A DNA stretch of 64,000 bases from NCBI GenBank assembly GCA_050633905.1, contig JBOEHJ010000018.1, forward strand, positions 1 through 64,000, read 5' to 3'. The notes below the pieces were generated by a model, which searched no databases, was not told where the DNA came from, and saw only the letters and a program-made list of their open reading frames with translations. Every line of letters starts with the position of its first letter. Positions within the stretch are counted from its first letter, which is position 1. The DNA comes from JANQPX01 sp050633905. Lineage in GTDB: Bacteria > Pseudomonadota > Alphaproteobacteria > Geminicoccales > Geminicoccaceae. Shown here in pieces: positions 17,565 to 26,482 of the stretch. The position numbers and the translations under genes were made by a program.

Positions 17565-18574
17565 TGGACCAACTCCCCAGCAGTATCCTTTTTGATCGGA
17601 TGATGGCAGGCAACGAGATGGCCGGTCGCCTGGGGGCGAAGGCCGGGGGGGTGATTTTGGCATTCAGCATTGGCATAAGCGCATCGTTCGGTAAAGGCGC
17701 AGCCCAGGACCTGCTGCAAGGGGTCCGGCACCAGCCCCTTGATGGTCGGCAGGCGCGGTCGGTTTTTCGCCGGCTCGCGGCTGGTGATCATATGCTGCGG
17801 CAAGGCTGCCAGCAATCCGTTGGTGTAGGGATGGGCCATATGCTGCAACAGATAACCGGTCGGCCCCTCCTCGACAATGCGCCCAGCATACATCACCGCC
17901 ATGCGTGACGTAGTCCGGGCGATCACGCCGAGGTCATGGCTGATCATGATCAGCGCCATGCCGGCCTCGTCGGCAAGCTTGGTGATCAGATCCAGGATGC
18001 CGATCTGCACTGTCACATCGAGGGCGGTTGTGGGTTCATCGGCGATCAGGAGATCGGGTTTGCAGGCAAGCGCGATTGCGATCATCACGCGCTGGCGCTG
18101 ACCGCCTGACAGCTGATGCGGGAAAGCCGACGGCGGGACTTGCTCGGGCGACAGCCCGACCTTGATCAGAAGATCTTTGGCAAGCGCCAGCGCCTCGCCA
18201 GCACCTTGGCCCAGATGCAGTCTTGGCCCCTCGGCGATCTGATCGCCGATCGGTTTTACCGGGTTTAAGGCACTCATTGGCTCTTGAAAAATCATGGCGA
18301 TGCGCCGCCCGCGGATCTTGCAAAGCTGCCGGTCGCTCTGCTTGAGAAGATTGGTACCATCGAACAGAAGCTTGCCAGCGGTGCGCGCGGCATCAGGTAG
18401 CAGGCCCATGATCGAAAGCGCCGTCATGGATTTTCCCGATCCGCTTTCGCCCACCAGCCCCAATCGTTCGCCGAGCGCCAGCTTCAGATCCAGGTCGCTG
18501 AGGATACTTGCGCTTCCTTTCGGCGTTTCGATGTCAACGCCAAAACTTTGCATGTCGAGAAATGCTGTCGTCAT
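17561..18574 (-). CDS. Oligopeptide/dipeptide ABC transporter ATP-binding protein (DppD/OppD-like)
   Basis: This 337-residue ATPase has Walker A GESGSGKSM, signature LSGGQRQRVMIA, Walker B LLIADEP and the switch SHDLGV. It ends with the OppD/DppD C-terminal region, with cysteines in GCAFTERCAYANAEC and VACHH. It normally pairs with an OppF/DppF subunit to energise import of peptides or nickel through two permeases. Here the partner is the next gene, itself fused to a dehydrogenase. No permease or binding-protein gene is in the window. Confidence 0.9.
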   Translation of the reverse strand: MTTAFLDMQSFGVDIETPKGSASILSDLDLKLALGERLGLVGESGSGKSMTALSIMGLLPDAARTAGKLLFDGTNLLKQSDRQLCKIRGRRIAMIFQEPMSALNPVKPIGDQIAEGPRLHLGQGAGEALALAKDLLIKVGLSPEQVPPSAFPHQLSGGQRQRVMIAIALACKPDLLIADEPTTALDVTVQIGILDLITKLADEAGMALIMISHDLGVIARTTSRMAVMYAGRIVEEGPTGYLLQHMAHPYTNGLLAALPQHMITSREPAKNRPRLPTIKGLVPDPLQQVLGCAFTERCAYANAECQNHPPGLRPQATGHLVACHHPIKKDTAGELVH

Positions 18575-18644
18575 GTCCTATTCAGATGATAGCCGAACGA
18601 CATCTCACCGGGCGAGGTTCGGCGGGTCCCCCAGTCGGATCGAT

Positions 18645-18989
18645 TTAGCTTGGGCTCAAGATATAAGGCGGTCCGCAATTGGTAGCGACGTCGTCACCGA
18701 GTTGGTCCACGGTCAAGCCATAGGGGCTGTCTGCGATCGTAAGTACGGCGGCTGCCGGTGCTGCAACCACCAACGTGGCGCCGCAAACGGCGGTCTTGAA
18801 GGCGAGGTAGAAAGGTGTGCCGATCGCCGCCACCGCCCATTGCCCGGCATGAGGCTGCGACGAGCTGTTATTGAGCGTCGCACCATAGCCTCGTTGATAG
18901 CTTTGGGTATTCGGTGATCGCTGATCTGGCGTTTGGGCGCAGCCGAGGAGGAAAAGACTTAAGGCGACGAGGGGAATGATCTTGTTCAT
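18645..18989 (-). CDS. Small lipoprotein
   Basis: This 114-residue protein has a clear lipoprotein signal: MNKIIPLVALSLFLLGC, lipidated Cys at 17. The mature part has a polar stretch and then a hydrophobic segment (TAVCGATLVVAAPAAAVLTIA) that could be membrane-embedded. Families of small alphaproteobacterial lipoproteins with this layout have no assigned role. It lies 71 bp upstream of the ABC ATPase pair on the same strand, so it may share their transcript. Confidence 0.7.
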   Translation of the reverse strand: MNKIIPLVALSLFLLGCAQTPDQRSPNTQSYQRGYGATLNNSSSQPHAGQWAVAAIGTPFYLAFKTAVCGATLVVAAPAAAVLTIADSPYGLTVDQLGDDVATNCGPPYILSPS

Positions 18990-19217
18990 CTAGAGACGTC
19001 CTTGGGTCGATGTCGGTGGCGCACCGTGCGATCATTTTATCACTATTTGCGTCAAGGTTTAGCCTGTTTGCTTAGGTTTAGCCAAGATGGAGGCGGCGTC
19101 TTTTTTTCATCCTTGCTAACGACATCGGGCATTCGATCGTGTTTAAAGGGCGATGTCATGATCGATTTTACGAAAATGCCGTGATGTTACTGTCGGGGAC
19201 GAGGAGGTCGATCTGCT

Positions 19218-19838
19218 GTGACCCTTGATCAGATCATTCAAGAGCTTGGCGTGATCCGGCAGGTCCTGGAAGACGCTGTTTTCTTGCTTTGGCGGTTTTT
19301 CCTGCAGCTCACGAGCGGCATCACCCAAGATCATCTCGAAGGTGCTTTGGTGATGACGGTTATTTTCCTCGGACCTTCCCTGGCGATCGGCCTGCTCAGT
19401 GGTTTCTGGGAAGGACTGCGCATCGAATGGCAGCAGTTTCGGGAGCGGCCGCGAGTAATCGATGGCGATACACTTGAAGTCCGTGGCGAGCGCCTTCGCC
19501 TGTTCGCTATCGACACGCCGGAAATGGGACAGCCCTGGTGGGATGAGGATGGTGAGTATCAAGACGCCGGTATTCTGGCCAAAGAGCTGCTGTCCAAGCT
19601 GGTGGAGGGCAGTCGGCTTAGTGTGCGCGTGCTGCGGGAAGACAAATACGGCCGCTCGCTCGCCATTGTGAAGGTCAATGGCCGGGATGTTGCCAAGCGC
19701 CTGGTCAGTAAGGGGTACGCTTTCGCCTCACCCGGCAATACTCGGTACCGCCGTGCCCATGCTGCCGCCAAACGCGGCAAAAAGGGTTTTTGGCGCGGCG
19801 AGCTTCAGATGCCCTGGGATTACCGCGCGGCTACTTGA
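19218..19838 (+). CDS. Membrane-anchored thermonuclease-family (SNase) protein
   Basis: This 206-residue product starts at GTG 19218 behind a strong GAGGAGG site. An amphipathic N terminus and a transmembrane helix (about 44-63) precede a staphylococcal-nuclease-like domain from residue ~78. Its motifs are RVIDGDTLEVRGERLRLFAIDTPE, EDKYGRSLA and YAFASP. The metal-binding Asp and the Arg/Glu catalytic positions appear retained. It probably cleaves nucleic acid at or outside the membrane. It converges with the lrp-type gene across a long palindrome. Confidence 0.85.
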   Translation: MTLDQIIQELGVIRQVLEDAVFLLWRFFLQLTSGITQDHLEGALVMTVIFLGPSLAIGLLSGFWEGLRIEWQQFRERPRVIDGDTLEVRGERLRLFAIDTPEMGQPWWDEDGEYQDAGILAKELLSKLVEGSRLSVRVLREDKYGRSLAIVKVNGRDVAKRLVSKGYAFASPGNTRYRRAHAAAKRGKKGFWRGELQMPWDYRAAT

Positions 19839-19882
19839 AGATGCCGTCCCGTTCCTGCTCACTCCCCCGCCCAACCACGCTT

Positions 19883-20022
19883 TTAGGTTAAGCCCGTTTC
19901 CTACCTGCTCCCCACCCACCCGACAGCGTACGGGACAATATCGGGTGGTTAGGTGGGGGAGCGGGCAGGAACCGGGCGGGCCGAATGACCTCAGGGAAAA
20001 AGCGGGAACGGGCTTAACCTAA
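19883..20022. repeat. Nested long inverted repeat between convergent genes (family 2, copy B)
   Basis: Outer arms are 19883-19901 and 20004-20022, pairing 18 of 19 and built around TTAGGTTAAGCCCGTT. Inner imperfect arms (about 19900-19923 and 19941-19969) are built of CTGCTCCCCACCCACCCGA and its complement. The right outer arm covers the stop codon of the lrp-type gene. The left flank contains CTCCCCCGCCCAACCAC, also found at 6756-6772. It could stop transcription from both sides, but no T tracts are present; a mobile palindrome is equally plausible. Confidence 0.75.
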
Positions 20023-20480
20023 GAATCGCGAATCGGTAGGCCGCGCCAGGCTTTGATCGTCCTGAGTTCGAAAAAGGAACGCATGCTGGAGACGCCCGGC
20101 AGATTGGAGAGGACATGACGGTGGATATGCTCAAAGTCCTGCACGTCGCCAGCGGCGATGCGCAAGATATAATCTGATGTGCCAGTGGTCAGCTTGCATT
20201 CCAGAATTTCGTCGTGGAGCATCACCGCCTGCTCGAATTGCTCGAGCGCCGACTGCCTTTGCGAATGCAACGAAATTTCGACGAAAACCTGGATGGTCAG
20301 GCCCAGCGCCTTGGGATTGAGCCTGGCGCCATAGCCTTCGATAATCCCACTGGCTTCCAGAATTTTGACCCGCCGATGACAGGCGGATAGCGACAAACCA
20401 GCCTTGGCGGCAATCTCCGCCATGGGTTGCCCTGAATCCATCTGAAGTTCGTTCAAAATGGTGCGATCGATCCGATCCAT
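20019..20480 (-). CDS. Lrp/AsnC-family transcriptional regulator
   Basis: This 153-residue protein has the N-terminal AsnC helix-turn-helix (MDRIDRTILNELQMDSGQPMAEIAAKAGLS) and a C-terminal RAM/ligand-binding domain with GTSDYILRIAAGD. Lrp-type proteins bind amino acids and wrap DNA as octamers. It is divergent from the alanine dehydrogenase gene, a recurring arrangement in which the regulator activates ald in response to alanine. The control is inference from context. Confidence 0.92.
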   Translation of the reverse strand: MDRIDRTILNELQMDSGQPMAEIAAKAGLSLSACHRRVKILEASGIIEGYGARLNPKALGLTIQVFVEISLHSQRQSALEQFEQAVMLHDEILECKLTTGTSDYILRIAAGDVQDFEHIHRHVLSNLPGVSSMRSFFELRTIKAWRGLPIRDS

Positions 20481-20501
20481 AGCTTTTTTTTCCGCTTTTT
20501 G

Positions 20502-20518
20502 CGAATAAAATCGAATAA
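20502..20518. promoter_or_regulatory. Possible Lrp sites between lrp-type gene and ald
   Basis: The 137-bp divergent region has CGAATAA twice at 10-base spacing (20502-20508 and 20512-20518), with related CGAAAA and TTCGAAA strings just downstream. Helical-phase repeats of AT-rich half-sites are what Lrp-type octamers bind. No footprint is implied; this is a candidate only. Confidence 0.4.
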
Positions 20519-20617
20519 TGTACGAAAATCACTGTGATGGATAGGAAGATTCGAAACATATCTCATGGAGAAGCTGGCATACTCCGCGCAACACCATCAA
20601 ATTAGGAAGGCTCTGAC

Positions 20618-21754
20618 ATGCTCATTGGCACACCGAAGGAAATCAAAAATCACGAATATCGCGTCGGCCTGACGCCCGAAAGCGCCGCCGAACTAGTTGC
20701 CCACCAGCATGAGGTTATCATTGAGAAAGGTGCTGGTGCCGGGATCGGTGCTGACGATGCCGCTTATGTCGAGGCAGGTGCCGAGATGGTCGGCACTGCG
20801 GAAGAGATTTTTTTCCGCGCCGACATGATCGTTAAGGTCAAGGAGCCGCAGCCAGCTGAGCGCGCGATGCTGCGCAAGGGTCAGATCCTCTACACCTACC
20901 TACATCTGGCCCCCGACCCCGAGCAAACCAAGGACCTGGTCGCCTCAGGTGCCGTTTGCATCGCTTATGAAACAGTAACGGATCAAACCGGAGGTTTGCC
21001 GCTGTTGAAGCCGATGAGCCAGGTGGCAGGGCGCATGTCCATCCAGGCAGGTGCGACGGCTCTGGAAAAATCTCATGGCGGTCGCGGTGTTTTGCTCGGC
21101 GGCGTGCCGGGTGTGATGCCGGGTCGGGTCGTGGTGATCGGCGGCGGTGTCGTCGGGTTCAATGCTGCCCAAATGGCGGTCGGCCTCGGCGCTGATGTCA
21201 CCATTCTCGATCGTGACCCGGAGGTTCTCGAACGCCTCGGCATGTATTTCCAATCCCAGGCCAAAACCCGCTTTTCCAACCGCGCCAATCTTGCGGACAG
21301 CGTCGCCTCCGCTGACCTGGTGATTGGTGCTGTCCTCATTCCTGGCGCTGCCGCCCCGAAGCTCGTCTCGCGAGAAATGTTGGGAACCATGAAGCAGGGT
21401 TCGGTGCTGGTCGACGTCGCCATTGATCAAGGTGGTTGTTTCGAGACCTCGAAGGCGACCACCCATGAGGATCCGATCTACACGGTCGACGGCATCGTGC
21501 ATTATTGCGTGGCCAACATGCCGGGCGGCGTGGCGCGCACCTCGACCTATGCGCTCAACAATGTGACGCTGCCCCATGCGCTGCGCATCGCCAACAAGGG
21601 ATGGGTACAGGCACTCCGCGACGACCGTCACCTCCTGAACGGCCTGAATGTCTGGAACGGCGAAGTTACCTGCGAGCCAGTGGCCAATGATCTCGGCTAC
21701 CGTTATGTTGCTCCCGAACAAGCCCTGATCGCTGGCCAAGAAGCGGCAGCCTAG
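20618..21754 (+). CDS. ald: Alanine dehydrogenase
   Basis: This 378-residue protein aligns in length and motifs with NAD-dependent L-alanine dehydrogenase, which interconverts alanine and pyruvate plus ammonia. Landmarks are MLIGTPKEIKNHEYRVGLTP, K75 in KVKEP and H96 in YLHLA (the known catalytic pair), a Rossmann GGGVVG with Asp of ILDRD, and DVAIDQGGC. A GGAAGG ribosome site lies 7 bases upstream. The divergent Lrp-type regulator probably controls it. Confidence 0.96.
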   Translation: MLIGTPKEIKNHEYRVGLTPESAAELVAHQHEVIIEKGAGAGIGADDAAYVEAGAEMVGTAEEIFFRADMIVKVKEPQPAERAMLRKGQILYTYLHLAPDPEQTKDLVASGAVCIAYETVTDQTGGLPLLKPMSQVAGRMSIQAGATALEKSHGGRGVLLGGVPGVMPGRVVVIGGGVVGFNAAQMAVGLGADVTILDRDPEVLERLGMYFQSQAKTRFSNRANLADSVASADLVIGAVLIPGAAAPKLVSREMLGTMKQGSVLVDVAIDQGGCFETSKATTHEDPIYTVDGIVHYCVANMPGGVARTSTYALNNVTLPHALRIANKGWVQALRDDRHLLNGLNVWNGEVTCEPVANDLGYRYVAPEQALIAGQEAAA

Positions 21755-21864
21755 CTGTGCTAGCAACACTGGTTGACCAAATGGTGTTGGTATATCTGGG
21801 CGTATACTGACCAAGCTGGGCGACGTTGTCCTAATCAAGCAACGGCCGGCCCGGCCGAGGGGAG

Positions 21865-23145
21865 ATGACGTTGAAGAGCTGGATTGAAAGCGCCAATACC
21901 GGAGAGACAGACTTTCCGATCCAGAACCTCCCTTACGGTGTGATTTCGAGCGCCGATCGCGGGCCGCGCTGTGCGGTCGCGATCGGCGGTCAAGTCCTTG
22001 ACCTGGCTGTTCTCGAAGAAGCGGGGCTGATCGAGGCCGAAGGCGGCCGGCCTGTTTTCGGCCAGCCGGTGCTCAACGATTTCATGGCCTTGGGCAAAGC
22101 CAGCTGGTCAGCGATACGCGCCCGCCTCACTGAGTTGCTGGCTGATGGTGGCGATCCCGCCCTCAAGAACAATACGGTCCTTCGCGACGCTGCTTTGTTA
22201 CCGCTGGCCGGCGTTCGGCCTCGGCTGCCGATCAGGGTTGGTGATTACACCGACTTCTATGCCTCCTATCAGCATGCTTTCAATGTCGGCTCGATGTTTC
22301 GCGGCCCGGAAAACGCCTTGCCGCCGAACTGGCTGCATATTCCCATCGGCTACAATGGCCGCGCCTCGACCGTGGTGGTCAGCGGGACCGATATTCGCCG
22401 CCCGCTCGGTCAAATGAAGCCCCATGGCACTGACGAGCCGATCTTCGGTCCCTGCCGGCGCCTGGATATCGAGCTGGAAATGGGGGCTGTCGTCGGCACG
22501 CCCAACCCGATGGGCGAACCGGTCACGGTTGCCGAGGCCGATGACATGATCTTCGGTTTCGTCCTTCTGAATGATTGGTCCGCGCGCGACATCCAGGCTT
22601 GGGAATACCAGCCGCTCGGCCCCTTTCAGTCCAAGGTTTTTGCCACCTCGATCAGCCCCTGGATCGTCCCCAACGAGGCCTTGGCGCCGTTTCGGGTGCC
22701 GGCCACGGAGCGGAAGGGGCCGCTTCTGCCCTATCTGGACGATCCTACGTCGCGCAATTACGACATCGAACTCGAAATCCGCATGCGGCCGGAGGGTGCT
22801 ACCGCCGACAGCACGATCTCACGCACCAATTTTCGCTATATGTACTATTCAGCCGCCCAGCAGCTTTGCCACCACGCGATCGGTGGCTGCCGGATGAACA
22901 CTGGCGATCTCCTGGGCTCCGGCACCATCTCCGGCCCGGAAAAGCACCAGTTCGGCTCGCTCCTCGAACTTTCCTGGGGCGGCAAGGAACAGATCACCCT
23001 CGAAACCGGCGAAACCCGGACCTTCCTCGAAGATGGCGACACCATGAGCCTCGCCGGTTTCGCAGCAGGCAAGGGCCATCGCATCGGCTTCGGCGATTGC
23101 ACCGGCAAAATCCTGCCGGCCCCGGAGAAGAAAGCCGGCTGGTAG
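21865..23145 (+). CDS. fahA: Fumarylacetoacetase
   Basis: This 426-residue protein matches fumarylacetoacetate hydrolase, the last enzyme of tyrosine/homogentisate breakdown, yielding fumarate and acetoacetate. Diagnostic stretches are DYTDFYASYQHAFNVGSMFRG (metal and catalytic residues), LDIELEMGAVVG, FVLLNDWSARDIQAWEY and GDLLGSGTISGP. The upstream enzymes (hppD, hmgA) are not in the window. It lies 110 bp after ald on the same strand but probably has its own promoter. Confidence 0.95.
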   Translation: MTLKSWIESANTGETDFPIQNLPYGVISSADRGPRCAVAIGGQVLDLAVLEEAGLIEAEGGRPVFGQPVLNDFMALGKASWSAIRARLTELLADGGDPALKNNTVLRDAALLPLAGVRPRLPIRVGDYTDFYASYQHAFNVGSMFRGPENALPPNWLHIPIGYNGRASTVVVSGTDIRRPLGQMKPHGTDEPIFGPCRRLDIELEMGAVVGTPNPMGEPVTVAEADDMIFGFVLLNDWSARDIQAWEYQPLGPFQSKVFATSISPWIVPNEALAPFRVPATERKGPLLPYLDDPTSRNYDIELEIRMRPEGATADSTISRTNFRYMYYSAAQQLCHHAIGGCRMNTGDLLGSGTISGPEKHQFGSLLELSWGGKEQITLETGETRTFLEDGDTMSLAGFAAGKGHRIGFGDCTGKILPAPEKKAGW

Positions 23146-23265
23146 CCATATCCCCGCCGTTCGATCCTGTCGCTCACAACGGCAAAAGCAGACTAGATGG
23201 ATCCTCCAACATTAACATCGCCTGGGGTTAACCTTGCCTTCGCCATGGTCGGTGATGATGGTCTC

Positions 23266-23340
23266 TGGTCCAAGCGATCCTGGGAGTCCGTCCATAAGTT
23301 AAGTGGCGGCGGGGTCGGACTCCCAGGATTGCATGGACCA
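23266..23340. repeat. Palindromic intergenic element, CCTGGGA-arm family (copy 2)
   Basis: In the 412-bp gap 23146-23557 there is a 25-bp inverted repeat, 23266-23290 against 23316-23340 (23 of 25 paired). Arms are built on GGTCCA and ATCCTGGGAGTCCG, and the loop contains TGGCGGCGGGG. It is homologous to 9329-9403. TTAACC-type strings flank both copies upstream. No gene or T tract is nearby. Confidence 0.78.
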
Positions 23341-23557
23341 TAAAATCGATGTCATCAGACCGAGGCTAACGCAGCATTAAAAGACGCCGATCTGATGAGA
23401 GATCTAGCGAACACAGCAAAGTTGATCTGGCCTAGCCTGAATTCGCTCTACTGGTATGTCTTCAGCAAATAATATCCACTACAGGTCTCGAAAACTTGGC
23501 CGTATACCGTTGATCCAGAGGTAATGTTGGTCGTAACCAAACGGTGTGGACACTCCA

Positions 23558-24220
23558 CTACGCGTCGCCTTGTCCAAAAACCTTCGCCAGAAACGCAGCA
23601 CCATAGGCCATGCCTTCTGGATCAATGCCGTGAGGAACGCCTGGGCGGATGTTCGAATGGACGGGGATGCCGGCTGCTTCCAGCCCGGCGACGGCGGCGT
23701 GCATGGCTTGAATGGGAACGACTGGATCTGCATCGCCGTGAATCAGGAAGGTGGGCGGTTTGCTGGTGGCCTCGGTCGCCAGGGTCTCACCGCCGAGGAG
23801 CGCACCTGAATAGCCAAGCACGCCTGCCATCTGCTTGGCCCGCCTCGGCGCCGTATAGAGTGACATCATGGTTCCCTGGGAAAAGCCGAGCAGGGCGAGG
23901 TCTTTGTCCTCCAGGCTATCTTTCGCCAATTCCGCATCGATAAACGCGTTGAGCAGCGGTACTGATTGCTGAATGCCGGCGAGCATCGTCTTGGGATCGC
24001 GTTCCTGGAGCGAAAACCATTGATAGCCCATCGGTGCCATGTCGCAAGCTTCTGGGCCGTTCGGCGCGACGAAGCGGGCATGGGGCAGGGATTTTCCCAT
24101 GGTCTGCGACAAATTGATCAGATCGTTGCCATCGGCGCCGACGCCGTGTAGCAGGACGACCAACTGACGAGGTGCGCCGCCTGCCTCTGGCGGTGTGCTT
24201 GGGCCTGAAAGCTCTGTCAT
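23558..24220 (-). CDS. Phospholipase/carboxylesterase (alpha/beta hydrolase)
   Basis: I place the start at ATG 24220, with GGAG 6 bases upstream, although the frame is open further; this gives 220 residues. It is a YpfH/esterase-like alpha/beta hydrolase: oxyanion region VVLLHGVGADGNDL, nucleophile elbow GFSQGT, acid in IHGDADPVVP and histidine in GVPHGID. Such enzymes hydrolyse short acyl esters or acyl-proteins. It is divergent from gluQ. Confidence 0.88.
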   Translation of the reverse strand: MTELSGPSTPPEAGGAPRQLVVLLHGVGADGNDLINLSQTMGKSLPHARFVAPNGPEACDMAPMGYQWFSLQERDPKTMLAGIQQSVPLLNAFIDAELAKDSLEDKDLALLGFSQGTMMSLYTAPRRAKQMAGVLGYSGALLGGETLATEATSKPPTFLIHGDADPVVPIQAMHAAVAGLEAAGIPVHSNIRPGVPHGIDPEGMAYGAAFLAKVFGQGDA

Positions 24221-24357
24221 AAGCAACTCCATTTCATGACGAACGGGCATATAGCACCCTTTCGACAAAAACATACCCTTGCCCCGAAGGGCCCGCGCGG
24301 GATAATGATCGCGTTGCCTAATTGTTCGCAAGCTTTGGTTCACATGGTGGCCCATTT

Positions 24358-25278
24358 ATGATCAAGGGTTCAGATTTCCTCCCCCTGCCCGAGCCGGGTG
24401 GGCAGCCTGCCGTTACGCGATTTGCGCCGACGCCATCCGGCTATCTTCATCTGGGCCACGCTTATTCAGCCCTCATCGCCTGGGAAGTGGCCAAAGCCGG
24501 TGGCGGGCGCTTTCAGCTCAGAATCGAGGATATCGATATCGGCCGCTGCCGGCCGGAGTTCGAGCAGGGGATCTATGACGATCTCGGTTGGCTCGGTCTC
24601 CATTGGGATGAGCCACCGTTTCGGCAATCAGATCAGATGCAGGGCTATGCCGATGCCCTCGATCGGCTGGACCGTCTAGGGGTTCTCTACCCCTGCTTCT
24701 GCACGCGCCGTCAGATCAGGGCGGAGATCGCGGAGGCTGGCCGGGCTCCCCACGGCCCCTCGGGCGAAGCGCTTTATCCCGGCATTTGTCGAAGCCTTGA
24801 TGTCGATGAGCGGCTTCTCCGGATGCAGGCGAACCAGCCTTATGCCCTTCGCCTCGACGTCGATCGGGCGTTGCAGCTGACCGGCCCGCTGGTTTGGGAG
24901 GATGTACGGGTGGGCGACGTGCCGGCCGATGCCGCTTCCCTCGGTGATGTCGTTCTCGCAAGAAAAGATGTGCCCACCAGCTATCACCTCGCGGTCACCG
25001 TTGACGATGCGCTGCAGGGTGTCACCCTAGTCACGCGCGGCGAAGATCTTTTCCATGCGACCCATATTCATCGGCTGCTCCAGGGTCTCCTGGGCTTGCC
25101 CACGCCCCGCTATTACCACCACAATTTGATCGCCGACTCCACCGGCCTTCGCCTGGCCAAGCGCAACCGCGCTATTACCCTGCGCACGCTTCGGCAATCT
25201 GGCAAGCAGCCTGCCGATGTCTGGCGGCTCATAGGCTTGCCCGACCCTGAGCCCGCGACCAGCCTGGCCTCTGGATGA
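24358..25278 (+). CDS. gluQ: Glutamyl-Q tRNA(Asp) synthetase
   Basis: This ~306-residue truncated glutamyl-tRNA synthetase paralogue charges queuosine of tRNA(Asp) with glutamate. It has RFAPTPSGYLHLGHAYSAL (HIGH-type motif), zinc-site cysteines in CFCTRRQ and GIC, and LAKRNRAI as the KMSKS counterpart. It lacks the anticodon-binding domain. ATG 24358 fits the family start better than the TTG 12 codons earlier. The stop overlaps the next ATG by 4 bp. Confidence 0.93.
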   Translation: MIKGSDFLPLPEPGGQPAVTRFAPTPSGYLHLGHAYSALIAWEVAKAGGGRFQLRIEDIDIGRCRPEFEQGIYDDLGWLGLHWDEPPFRQSDQMQGYADALDRLDRLGVLYPCFCTRRQIRAEIAEAGRAPHGPSGEALYPGICRSLDVDERLLRMQANQPYALRLDVDRALQLTGPLVWEDVRVGDVPADAASLGDVVLARKDVPTSYHLAVTVDDALQGVTLVTRGEDLFHATHIHRLLQGLLGLPTPRYYHHNLIADSTGLRLAKRNRAITLRTLRQSGKQPADVWRLIGLPDPEPATSLASG

Positions 25279-26234
25279 TCAGCGAGGCCCATGCCGTTCT
25301 TCGCTGGCTCTTGACGGCCCTTTGTCTAAGCGCCTGCGCTAGCTCAGTGGAGACGACCTCGATTGACAGTGAAAATATGTCATCACCCTGGCGTCATTGG
25401 CAGACCGAAGGGCCTCCCAAAGCGGCGATCTTGGCCCTGCATGGTTTCAACGACTACAGCAATGCCTTTCAGGATTTTGCGACCTTCGCCAGCGAACGCG
25501 GTGTCGCGGTTCATGCTTACGATCAACGGGGCTTTGGTGGGAATGCCGATGCCGGATTATGGGCCGGGACCGAGCGTCTCACCGGTGACCTGCGTCATGC
25601 GATCGACGAGCTTCGCACGATTTATCCAACGACCCGGCTTTATGTCCTCGGCGAGAGCATGGGCGGAGCCGTCACCATCGTTACCGCGACACAGGGAGAG
25701 CGATTACCCGTCGACGGGCTGATCCTGGTGGCGCCGGCCATCTGGGGCGGCGATCAGCTCAATCTGTTTTACCGGGCCACTCTTTGGCTTGCCTCGACCG
25801 TGGCACCTGGATGGAAGCTGACCGGTAGTGGTCTTGAGATCTGGCCATCGGACAATGTCGAGATGCTGAAAGCCTTCAGCGCGGATCCGCTGGTCATCAA
25901 GGGAACGCGAACCGATGCGGTTGCAGGGCTGGTTGCCCTGATGGACGAGGCGCTGGCGTCGCTGAAAGATCTTGATCAGGAGGTTCTGGTGCTGACCGGC
26001 ATCAAGGACCAGGTCGTCCCGCCCGGTGCTTTCGCCAGCATGCGCGAACGGCTGAGTGAGACGCGATGTCAGGAGATTATTTACCCCGACGGCTATCACA
26101 TGCTGTTGCGCGATTTGCAGCGCGAGACCGTCTATAACGACGTTATGGCCTGGATCGGCGACAAGACATTGCGTAGCAAGCCTCCCCTGACATGCGGGCC
26201 GGAGAAGAACATTTCTTCAGCACAAAACGATTGA
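25275..26234 (+). CDS. Lipoprotein alpha/beta hydrolase (monoacylglycerol lipase-like)
   Basis: This 319-residue protein has a signal peptide with lipobox LSAC (lipidated C21). A serine-lysophospholipase/monoglyceride-lipase-like fold follows: ALHGFNDYSNAF oxyanion region, nucleophile elbow GESMGGA, acid in LTGIKDQVVPP and histidine in DGYHML. It is probably anchored in the inner or outer membrane and acts on lipid esters. It is translationally coupled to gluQ, but no functional link is apparent. Confidence 0.85.
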   Translation: MISEAHAVLRWLLTALCLSACASSVETTSIDSENMSSPWRHWQTEGPPKAAILALHGFNDYSNAFQDFATFASERGVAVHAYDQRGFGGNADAGLWAGTERLTGDLRHAIDELRTIYPTTRLYVLGESMGGAVTIVTATQGERLPVDGLILVAPAIWGGDQLNLFYRATLWLASTVAPGWKLTGSGLEIWPSDNVEMLKAFSADPLVIKGTRTDAVAGLVALMDEALASLKDLDQEVLVLTGIKDQVVPPGAFASMRERLSETRCQEIIYPDGYHMLLRDLQRETVYNDVMAWIGDKTLRSKPPLTCGPEKNISSAQND

Positions 26235-26482
26235 TTTCAACCTTTTGTCGCCTTTTTTGCACTGAAATGGTGGTAATTTCATCGCAGTCGGTCTAAAAAA
26301 AATACAATAGGAAGAGATGAACAGCCGCAGTCGCGTGTTAACCAAGGTATGCTTGATGAGGATAACGCTGGAGTCTGGATGATTGTCGCCGTTCCATTGT
26401 GGCGGTCCCGCCATGTTGCGAATGTGGTGCAGAACAAATTTCTGCAGCGTCCTTTAGCACTGTCTCGGGGGGGGCAAAGCTA

